From Gammaproteobacteria bacterium (GTDB taxonomy: Bacteria; Pseudomonadota; Gammaproteobacteria; DRJJ01), in NCBI GenBank assembly GCA_011052255.1, contig DRJJ01000120.1, positions 1-8,612 of the forward strand: DNA of 8,612 nucleotides, read 5' to 3'. Under the pieces are notes generated by a model, which saw only the letters and a program-made list of their open reading frames with translations, did no database searches and had not been told where the DNA came from. Made by a program: the position numbers and the translations under genes. Below, piece after piece: positions 1 through 6,084 of this stretch (position 1 is its first letter; each line of letters begins with the position of its first letter).

Positions 1-385
1 AGACCCAACTACGACCACGTCGCCCACGCCCACTGGTTTGCATTTCGGCAAAACAGACCGCAACCTGGCCGGAATGAACTCGTTGATCTTTAAGATAGTT
101 ACTGGTTGATGTTAAGCTGTCAAACACCTCTAACCGTGTCACATGTTCACGATTTCTTTCTGTCAAGGCAGCATATATAGTTTGCCGATCCAGCAGACAT
201 ATCCCGCCTGACAAACGATAACCCCGACCACGAACAGCACCCACATCCAGTCCTAGCTCACGCAGGCGTTGAATATGTTTCCAGATGGCGGCACGCGACA
301 CGCCAAACTGCTCCCCCAGTTGACTCCCTGAATAAAACTGCCCACTGGCGAGCAACTGTAAAATTTGTTGTTGAACTGATTGCAT
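1..385 (-). CDS. birA: Bifunctional biotin-[acetyl-CoA-carboxylase] ligase / biotin operon repressor, N-terminal part (cut by window edge)
   Basis: BirA activates biotin to biotinyl-AMP and attaches it to the biotin carrier protein of acetyl-CoA carboxylase in the cytoplasm; forms with the N-terminal HTH also repress biotin synthesis genes. The frame is open from the ATG at 385 to the left edge (128 codons; the catalytic domain continues outside). Residues 1-60 are a winged helix-turn-helix with GVSRAAIWKHIQRLRELG and the wing ending GRGYRL. A linker leads to DSLTSTSNYL near residue 89, then the biotin/ATP loop GRGRRG at 119-124 followed by R-S-W. The length ahead of the HTH matches the E. 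coli protein. A GTG eight codons upstream (407-409) is possible but has a TGGA too close to it; no strong Shine-Dalgarno precedes the ATG. The gene is divergent from the Sel1-repeat gene. I did not see a TTGTAAACC-type biotin operator next to it. Keeping the HTH suggests it is a true repressor, but its targets are not in view. Confidence 0.95.
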   Translation of the reverse strand, partial: MQSVQQQILQLLASGQFYSGSQLGEQFGVSRAAIWKHIQRLRELGLDVGAVRGRGYRLSGGICLLDRQTIYAALTERNREHVTRLEVFDSLTSTSNYLKDQRVHSGQVAVCFAEMQTSGRGRRGRSWV

Positions 386-440
386 AATTTCAATGCTGCT
401 GCCTGACACTCCAGAAAACAGGGTAAAGATTCTTATAAAG

Positions 441-469
441 TTGTGCAAATGAAAAACCCTATCTATACT
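441..469 (+). promoter_or_regulatory. Candidate sigma-70 promoter of the Sel1-repeat gene
   Basis: TTGTGC at 441-446 and TATACT at 464-469 are separated by 17 bp. The -10 matches five of six consensus bases, the -35 only three. It points toward the Sel1-repeat gene and would leave a leader of about 170 nt. A second TATAAT at 551-556 is a better -10 hexamer closer to the gene, but I find no convincing -35 at 16-18 bp from it. This is inferred from sequence only. Confidence 0.4.
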
Positions 470-485
470 ATCTATACTATCTATA
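459..485. repeat. Three perfect tandem copies of a 9-bp unit (CTATCTATA)
   Basis: The unit CTATCTATA is repeated exactly at 459-467, 468-476 and 477-485. Each junction with the next copy reads TATACT, so -10-like hexamers occur at 464-469 and 473-478, and again at 484-489 just after the array. The array lies in the birA/Sel1-gene divergent spacer and could change promoter strength if copy number varies. No function is shown. Confidence 0.85.
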
Positions 486-514
486 TACTCGAATGAAAAT
501 AATAAACGAGTGTA
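484..514. repeat. Inverted repeat with 8-bp arms in the divergent spacer
   Basis: TATACTCG at 484-491 and CGAGTGTA at 507-514 are reverse complements at seven of eight positions; the eighth would be a U-G wobble in RNA. The 15-bp AT-rich spacer separates the arms. It could be an operator for a dimeric regulator or a weak stem-loop in the Sel1-gene leader. No T-tract follows, so it is not a terminator. Confidence 0.5.
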
Positions 515-550
515 AATTACAGAAATACAATAAATATAAGCATCTCAATA

Positions 551-575
551 TATAATAATATACGACTGGGGTCGT
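551..575 (+). promoter_or_regulatory. TATAAT box followed by a short perfect palindrome
   Basis: TATAAT at 551-556 is followed at 562-575 by ACGAC-TGGG-GTCGT, 5-bp perfect arms round a 4-base loop. The palindrome would lie across the transcription start of a promoter using this -10. It could be an operator or a leader hairpin. The lack of a recognisable -35 keeps this tentative. From here to the Sel1-gene start I see only its AGGGA ribosome binding site at 631-635. Confidence 0.3.
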
Positions 576-647
576 CAAGTTTTCTATCACGATGCCGATA
601 AATCCTGCCATACCCGGTTGAATTACATTTAGGGATCCGACAGCACC

Positions 648-1709
648 ATGAACAACCTGATTATCAGCTCTATTGTCCTTCTTGTCAGCATTGTGTTTAG
701 CCAGTTTATACAGGCCGACACACTCTATGATGGCCGCTTCGACCGCTGGGTTGCGCAGGCAGAACAAGGCAAGGCACGCGCCCAGTATAAGCTGGGCAAT
801 GCTTATCTGCGCGGCAACGAAGTCGATGTAGACCTGAAGATGGCCGTAAAATGGTTTAAAGCTGCTGCCGACCAAAAATATGCCAAAGCGGAGTACAAGC
901 TCGGCTACCTCTATTCCCTGGGTAAAGGGGTTAAGAAAAACCCCCGCACTGCATTCAAATACCTGAAGCGTTCTGCCGAACGAGGCTATTCTCCGGCACA
1001 GTTTTATCTGGGCAAACTATATGCCTCGGGCGAAGGCACAACACGTGATTATGATGCAGCTATTAGCTGGATGAAAAAAGCCAAAGCCGATAATTATGGG
1101 CCCGCTGACTCAGAGCTACGCCGCATAAAAAAACAACGCGCCTCCAGTGGCTCGCAACGAAAAGCAGAGACACAGGTAGCCCGCGCCACCAAAACCGTGG
1201 CCCGCTCTATAACCAAAAAGAAATCCAGTAAAAAAACAGCTAAACAGAAAAAAACCGGCAAAAAGAAATCAGGCAAGAAGACTAAAGCCATCACGGCCGA
1301 ATCCCTCAGAAACATGGTTTCCTCATCACTATGGCAGGAGCAAGAGAAACCCGCTGAGCAATTCCCTTCTGATGTCAGCAATTGCGATGTCGAGGGAGAC
1401 AAACTGGTTTGTCAAACAATAAAATTGAGCCGAACCACGCCTTTTGCCTATATTAGCTACTCGGTAAAAAGCTCAATAGAAAAGTTTCATAAAAATGGTA
1501 AATTTATTGCCAGCTATCAGGTTAATAACCACTTTGTTATGCCTGAAGATCCAGATGACCCTAACCCCAGCATAGAAGATGTACCGCCTACAGGGCTGAG
1601 CCCCAGGGTGACCATGCGCTGTAAACTCAAAAATAAAGAAATTAAGTGCATCACAGATAACTTTGAAAAGCGCATATATCAGCTGGCTGACACCGATACT
1701 TACGAATAA
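648..1709 (+). CDS. Secreted Sel1-repeat protein with lysine-rich linker and cysteine-paired C-terminal domain
   Basis: 353 residues. Residues 1-23 form a signal peptide (MNNLIISS followed by a hydrophobic run, with probable cleavage at QA/D), so the protein is likely periplasmic. Three consecutive 36-residue Sel1 repeats follow at 43-78, 79-114 and 115-150, each with the A-x-Y/F-x-LG-x-x-Y-x-x-G pattern, plus a stub at 151-162. Sel1 repeats form alpha-solenoids that bind other proteins. Residues 190-213 are extremely basic (14 lysines in 24). The C-terminal domain has cysteines at 246, 255, 325 and 334, two C-x8-C pairs that suggest disulfide-closed beta-hairpins in an oxidising compartment; I do not recognise this domain. 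The ATG at 648 is the only in-frame start that gives the signal peptide; AGGGA lies 12 nt before it, a long spacing. It is divergent from birA and converges on the M61 peptidase gene with a 21-nt gap holding no clear terminator. The partner is unknown. Confidence 0.88.
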   Translation: MNNLIISSIVLLVSIVFSQFIQADTLYDGRFDRWVAQAEQGKARAQYKLGNAYLRGNEVDVDLKMAVKWFKAAADQKYAKAEYKLGYLYSLGKGVKKNPRTAFKYLKRSAERGYSPAQFYLGKLYASGEGTTRDYDAAISWMKKAKADNYGPADSELRRIKKQRASSGSQRKAETQVARATKTVARSITKKKSSKKTAKQKKTGKKKSGKKTKAITAESLRNMVSSSLWQEQEKPAEQFPSDVSNCDVEGDKLVCQTIKLSRTTPFAYISYSVKSSIEKFHKNGKFIASYQVNNHFVMPEDPDDPNPSIEDVPPTGLSPRVTMRCKLKNKEIKCITDNFEKRIYQLADTDTYE

Positions 1710-1730
1710 AGTATGTTACGGCTAACCGGC

Positions 1731-3542
1731 TTAAGGCGTCAGCCAGGTCGTACGCCTTTGTCCGGTTTCATCATCGCAGCTTTCATCCCACTCCAGATAA
1801 CAGGTATCCCGCTCTGCCGACCTGAGCGTGACACTACATTCCCGTAATTCGTCACGACGGAACACATGTGCCTGTAATACTTCATCTGGCTTGAAGTTCT
1901 GTAGTCGTTTTTCAAACGTAAGGGCGTCCGCCCGAATACCGTTGACCGCGATGATAATATCACCCGCCGCCATGCCCGCATCCAGCGCAGCGCCCCCTGA
2001 CAACACATGGGTGATCTCAACTCCTGACGCATGCGCCTTGTATCGTAACCCCATACTCAACCGCACGATATCAGTCCCGGCCGGCTTACCTCCTTTATCT
2101 GTCTGAGAGCCGGCCTGTCGCAACTGGAAAACAACACCAAATCGCTGCAACAGCGCAGCGGCCGGCATGTCGATCGTGGTATGCAGAGCGTTATGAAAAA
2201 AATCACTCAGATCCACACCACTCAACTGCTCAACCAGTTCCTGAATATCATCATCGCGGACGCCTTTGCCGATCCTGCCATAAGTCTCCCACAACGCCTG
2301 CATGACATGGTCTAGCGTTACCCGCCCGCTGGTCTTTATTCGCAAGTGCAAATCCAGTGCCAGCGCTATCACCGCACCCTTAATATAATAACTAACGATC
2401 GCATTCGGGGCATTTTCATCCTGTTTATAAAATTTAGTCCATGTATTGAAGCTGGACTGCGTCACCGTCTGCAGGAAACGGCCTGCACTGCGTTGCAAAC
2501 GGGTCAGTGTCTGCCCCAGTAATTCAAGATAGCTGCGCTCATCAATCAGGCCACAGCGACACAGGCTCAAATCATCGTAATAGCTGGTGATCCCCTCAAA
2601 CGCCCATAACAAAGGCGTATAAACCTCCGTGGATAAATCAAATGGCTGGAATGCCGCTGGCATAATGCGCTTCACATTCCAGGTATGAAAATACTCGTGG
2701 CTACACAAACCCAGGAAACTGCGATACCCATCACTAACCGTCTCTTGTCCGGCCAGGGCAAGATCGTAGCGACTGCATAACAAACTGCAGGAATTACGAT
2801 GTTCCAGGCCGCCGTATCCATCACCTGTCACCATCAACAGAAAAACATAACGTTCCATGTCAGGAAATTCGCCAAACAGCTGGATATGATGCTCACAAAT
2901 GGTTTTCAAATCACAGCAAATACGCTGCAGATCTGCCTCGTGCCTGCCGGTTACCACAAGGTGATGAGGCACGCCCTGAACATCAAACACCTGTTCATCA
3001 AACATGCCCATCTCAAACGGGTGATCTATCAGATCCTCATAGTTATCAGCGTAATATGATCCCCATGAAAACAGCCCCGCACCCTTACGAGACAGGGATG
3101 TCGCCACACGCCATTGTGCATAGGCTACCCCTTGTGGTTGCTGGATTTCGACCTGACAAGGCAAATGATCCTGCCCATTCACGCGTAGAAAAACACTGGT
3201 TCCATTAAAGTAGGCATGCGTTGTATCCAGATGTGCCGAACGCACAGATAGATCCCAGGCATAAACCGTATAACAAAGCACCAGCACGCCATCGCAAACA
3301 TCGGCACGCCATGTTTGTTTATCTATTTGCTGTAACGCAATGGGTACGCCGTCACTTTGTGCGTTGACAGACACAATATTCTTTGCAAAATCCCGGATCA
3401 TATAACTGCCCGGTATCCAGGCCGGAAGTGAAAATACCTGGCCCTGCGGGTCAGGTCTGGACACCCGCAAGATCACCTCAAACAGATGGGCTTCTGGTCT
3501 ATGCAGCCGTATTGTGTACTCGATAGATGCTGTTTTGCTCAT
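1731..3542 (-). CDS. M61 family metallopeptidase (glycyl-aminopeptidase type) with PDZ domain
   Basis: 603 residues from the chosen start. The family, typified by the Sphingomonas glycyl aminopeptidase, is zinc-dependent and cleaves N-terminal Gly or Ala from peptides. Visible in order: an N-terminal beta domain containing LPAWIPGSYMIRDFA at about 39-53; GGLEH at 244-248; the zinc site HEYFHTWN with His282, catalytic Glu283 and His286; the probable third ligand Glu316 in FEGITSYY; and a PDZ domain at roughly 498-573. All expected catalytic residues are present. The open frame extends 42 codons further, to 3668, but that extension is not like the family, would overlap the divergent cyclase gene, and lacks a ribosome site; the ATG at 3542 has AGGA six bases upstream and starts MSKTASIEYTI as expected. 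There is no signal peptide, and about 14 cysteines fit a cytoplasmic location. It is convergent with the Sel1-repeat gene. The in vivo substrate is unknown. Confidence 0.93.
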   Translation of the reverse strand: MSKTASIEYTIRLHRPEAHLFEVILRVSRPDPQGQVFSLPAWIPGSYMIRDFAKNIVSVNAQSDGVPIALQQIDKQTWRADVCDGVLVLCYTVYAWDLSVRSAHLDTTHAYFNGTSVFLRVNGQDHLPCQVEIQQPQGVAYAQWRVATSLSRKGAGLFSWGSYYADNYEDLIDHPFEMGMFDEQVFDVQGVPHHLVVTGRHEADLQRICCDLKTICEHHIQLFGEFPDMERYVFLLMVTGDGYGGLEHRNSCSLLCSRYDLALAGQETVSDGYRSFLGLCSHEYFHTWNVKRIMPAAFQPFDLSTEVYTPLLWAFEGITSYYDDLSLCRCGLIDERSYLELLGQTLTRLQRSAGRFLQTVTQSSFNTWTKFYKQDENAPNAIVSYYIKGAVIALALDLHLRIKTSGRVTLDHVMQALWETYGRIGKGVRDDDIQELVEQLSGVDLSDFFHNALHTTIDMPAAALLQRFGVVFQLRQAGSQTDKGGKPAGTDIVRLSMGLRYKAHASGVEITHVLSGGAALDAGMAAGDIIIAVNGIRADALTFEKRLQNFKPDEVLQAHVFRRDELRECSVTLRSAERDTCYLEWDESCDDETGQRRTTWLTP

Positions 3543-3548
3543 GTTCTG

Positions 3549-3552
3549 TCCT
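3549..3552 (-). promoter_or_regulatory. Ribosome binding site deciding the M61 peptidase start
   Basis: On the minus strand AGGA occupies 3552-3549, six bases ahead of the ATG at 3542-3540. This spacing is near optimal and supports the shorter protein over the 645-residue frame opening at 3668. Confidence 0.75.
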
Positions 3553-3559
3553 GGTGCCC

Positions 3560-3587
3560 TTGCTTTAGGCAATATGTTCTTTATGAT
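3560..3587 (+). promoter_or_regulatory. Candidate sigma-70 promoter of the CHASE2 cyclase gene
   Basis: TTGCTT at 3560-3565 and TATGAT at 3582-3587 are separated by 16 bp, and transcription would begin near 3594, giving a leader of about 47 nt to the GTG at 3641. It lies in the 98-bp spacer between the divergent peptidase and cyclase genes. On the minus strand TACAAT at 3604-3599 could serve as a -10 for the peptidase gene, but I see no good -35 for it. Confidence 0.5.
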
Positions 3588-3626
3588 CGGCCGCCTGTAT
3601 TGTATGGTGCAAGTTCGGAGCCCGCC

Positions 3627-3630
3627 AGGA
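3627..3630 (+). promoter_or_regulatory. Ribosome binding site for a GTG start
   Basis: AGGA at 3627-3630 lies 10 nt before the GTG at 3641. The next in-frame ATG, at 3722, falls inside the first membrane segment, so the GTG is the better start. Confidence 0.6.
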
Positions 3631-3640
3631 CGGTAAACCA

Positions 3641-5911
3641 GTGGTACGAAAAAAAACACGCGTAGCACCCTATCATATCAGACAATCCCTGTTACTGGGT
3701 CTGCTAACCAGCATTTTAGGTATGACCGTCTACTTCCTGTTCAGCGGGCTGGAACTGGAAGAGAGCGTCGCCCTCGATGCACTGTTTCTGAATCGAGGTG
3801 CGGTCACCGCGCCGGATGAAGTCGTCATCGTAGCGATAGACAAGGAATCGTCTGACCATCTGGACCTGCCTAACCATCCACGTGACTGGCCACGCAAACT
3901 CCATACCCAGCTGATCAAACGACTGAAACAGGCTGGTGCCAAAGTCATCGTGTTTGATATTTTTTTCCAGAAACCAAAAATTGCCAAACAGGATATCAAT
4001 CTGTCACTGGCCATACGACAAGCGGGTAATGTCATTCTGTTTGAGCATTCCAAACGTGACATCGTGTCCATGAACCCGGACCAGAACCTGCCCGGGCTCG
4101 ACTCCCAGGCCATTAATATAGAAACCACCGTTCCTCCACTAGGGCTAATCGGAAAATACGCCCGCGCCCAGGGGCCCTTTTCCCTGCCGAAATACCCCCT
4201 TAAGGTATCCCGGTTCTGGACCTTTCGCGTACCCGCTGGTGACGTCCCTAATTTACCGGTGCTGGCCCTGCAACTCTACACCCTGGGGAGCACCAGCACC
4301 CTGTTTGAGCTAATGGAACAGGCGCTTCCCGGTGTACTCGGAGAAATACCCAAAGACGCGATCAAGGCAGAACAGCAAGTCGGTCTACGCGACTTAACCA
4401 TGCAGTTACGCAAATTATTTCAGGACAACCCGACACTGTCCGTCAGCCTGCCCGAATTGCTGCGCCAGCGAAACGACACAAGCACTGAAGAGCGCCGCAA
4501 CATTCAGGCCCTGATCAACCTGTACGCCGGAAGTAACCGTTATTATCTCAACTACTACGGACCACCACGAACAATCAAAACGCTGGCCTATTATCGAGTA
4601 CTGGAATCCACACAGTTGCCCGATCTGACCGGCAAGGTCGTATTTGTAGGCTTTTCTGAACGCCTGCAACCGGAACAAAAAGATAACTTTTACACCGTCT
4701 TTTCCCAGCGTGACGGACTTGATCTGAGTGGAGTTGAAATAGGTGCTACCGCATTTGCCAACTTGTTACACAGCTCGACGCTCACTACACCTGCAGTGGA
4801 ATCCTATCTGGGCATGATTATACTGTTTGGTTTTGTAATCGCATTCAGCTCACGGCTGTTCAGTACCGTTGTTGCTGTCACCAGCACGCTGCTTCTGACT
4901 GCCGTCTGGGTGTACGCCAGCACATGGTTGTTCTCGACTCAACATTACTGGCTACCGGTCGCCGTACCGCTGCTGATCCAGATGCCGATGGCCTTGTTCA
5001 CCGGGTTACTATGGCATTATCGTGACAGTCGGCGTGAGCGTGATCGTATACGTAATGTATTCGGTCACTATTTGCCTGAATCCGTCGTCGACCAGGTTGT
5101 AGACAATACCTATGTCGATATGAACAGCAATAACCGCGTGATGTATGGCATCTGCCTGGCAACAGATGCAACCCAGTACACGCGACTGGCCGAAACCATG
5201 CCGGCGGCAACCGTCTCTCGACTAATGAACCACTACTACGAACTGCTGTTCACTCCGGTACGCAACCACGATGGTATTATTTCTGATGTAATCGGTGACG
5301 CCATGCTGGCGCTCTGGACCGCCCCGATGATCGACCGGGATTTACGCAGCAAAGCCTGTCGGGCTGCTCTCGATATCCATACAAATATCGAGCAGGCGCG
5401 ACGCGCCCACAGCGAGTACGCCCTGCCAACACGAATAGGTCTGCACGCAGGGGAACTGGTAATCGGAAATGTTGGCGCTGTAGACCACTACGAATATCGT
5501 GCAGTAGGTGACATTGTTAACACAGCCAATCGGATTCAGGGCCTGAACAAACAGTTGGGTACACGCCTGATGGCATCTTCCGCTGTCGTTGATCTGGTCG
5601 ATTGTATACATTATCGCGAACTGGGTGATTACCGCATGGCCGGAAAACGCAATGCAGTATCACTGGTAGAAATTCTTTGCCTGCAGCAAGAGCTCACCGC
5701 AGCAATAGAAGACCGCAGCCAACGCTTTAACGAGGCCGCACTCAAATTCAAGGCTGGCGACTGGGATGGAGCCCACAAGGCATTTGAAAAACTCAGTCGT
5801 GAAGATGCCAGTGATGGTCCTTCACTTTTTTATTTACGCCTGTGTAAACAATACTCAGAGCGTCAAGAAATCGACAACTGGGATGGCATCATTATTATAA
5901 ACGAGAAATAG
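3641..5911 (+). CDS. CHASE2-domain class III adenylate/guanylate cyclase, inner-membrane receptor
   Basis: 756 residues, GTG start. A first membrane segment at about 15-35 precedes a large periplasmic CHASE2 sensor domain (about 40-385, ending with GKVVFVGFSE and a GVEIGATAFANLL motif). Three closely spaced membrane helices follow (about 388-404, 407-430, 436-457). The linker with FGHYLPESVVDQVV at 474-487 leads to the cytoplasmic cyclase domain, about 497-680. Metal-binding Asp509 (LATDATQYT) and Asp553 (VIGDAMLALW) are present, as are the catalytic Asn627 and Arg631 in GDIVNTANRI. The two purine-selecting positions are Asp549 and Arg620, not the usual Lys and Asp/Thr of adenylyl cyclases, so the product could be cAMP or cGMP. 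A C-terminal tail (about 690-740) resembles a TPR-like helical pair. The enzyme should turn a periplasmic signal into a cyclic nucleotide. The gene is divergent from the M61 peptidase gene and sits 173 bp ahead of the FecR/TPR gene in the same direction. The ligand is unknown. Confidence 0.95.
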   Translation: MVRKKTRVAPYHIRQSLLLGLLTSILGMTVYFLFSGLELEESVALDALFLNRGAVTAPDEVVIVAIDKESSDHLDLPNHPRDWPRKLHTQLIKRLKQAGAKVIVFDIFFQKPKIAKQDINLSLAIRQAGNVILFEHSKRDIVSMNPDQNLPGLDSQAINIETTVPPLGLIGKYARAQGPFSLPKYPLKVSRFWTFRVPAGDVPNLPVLALQLYTLGSTSTLFELMEQALPGVLGEIPKDAIKAEQQVGLRDLTMQLRKLFQDNPTLSVSLPELLRQRNDTSTEERRNIQALINLYAGSNRYYLNYYGPPRTIKTLAYYRVLESTQLPDLTGKVVFVGFSERLQPEQKDNFYTVFSQRDGLDLSGVEIGATAFANLLHSSTLTTPAVESYLGMIILFGFVIAFSSRLFSTVVAVTSTLLLTAVWVYASTWLFSTQHYWLPVAVPLLIQMPMALFTGLLWHYRDSRRERDRIRNVFGHYLPESVVDQVVDNTYVDMNSNNRVMYGICLATDATQYTRLAETMPAATVSRLMNHYYELLFTPVRNHDGIISDVIGDAMLALWTAPMIDRDLRSKACRAALDIHTNIEQARRAHSEYALPTRIGLHAGELVIGNVGAVDHYEYRAVGDIVNTANRIQGLNKQLGTRLMASSAVVDLVDCIHYRELGDYRMAGKRNAVSLVEILCLQQELTAAIEDRSQRFNEAALKFKAGDWDGAHKAFEKLSREDASDGPSLFYLRLCKQYSERQEIDNWDGIIIINEK

Positions 5912-6084
5912 CAGTCAGTAGCGTCTGTAAAAACATCTTACACTTATGTCAGCATGTAAATATATATCTGGACTTAATGCCGTTCTTTCTACACAATACC
6001 CCTTAAATAGCAACACAATAATAATGTTTGGAAACCAGTTAGTTTACTCCATCTGTTCACGATTCATATCGCCAGGAAGTATCG
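5912..6084 (+). other. Intergenic spacer between cyclase and FecR/TPR genes
   Basis: This 173-bp AT-rich spacer has no rho-independent terminator that I can see, so read-through from the cyclase gene is possible. It is also long enough for its own promoter, but the hexamers present (such as TATATA at 5961-5966) lack a good -35. The ribosome binding site of the next gene is AGGAAG at 6074-6079, five bases before its ATG. A 70-codon frame starting at 5946 overlaps the next gene out of frame, has no family features, and is not called. Confidence 0.5.

Noticed and set aside
386..647. Biotin operator for autoregulation by BirA
   Set aside because: No TTGTAAACC / GGTTTACAA type half-sites with the expected spacing were found in the spacer.
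477..875. 132-codon minus-strand frame across the Sel1-gene start
   Set aside because: It is antisense to the signal peptide and the start of the first repeat of a well supported gene and covers the AT-rich spacer; no family features.
1710..1730. Possible bidirectional terminator between the convergent Sel1 and M61 genes
   Set aside because: Only a 4-bp stem (GTTA/TAAC) can be drawn and there is no T-tract on either strand.
5926..5942. TGTAA-N7-TTACA palindrome just after the cyclase gene, resembling a cAMP receptor protein site
   Set aside because: CRP sites are TGTGA-N6-TCACA; this has a 7-bp centre and lacks the G and C of the half-sites. Five-base arms in AT-rich DNA are easily due to chance.
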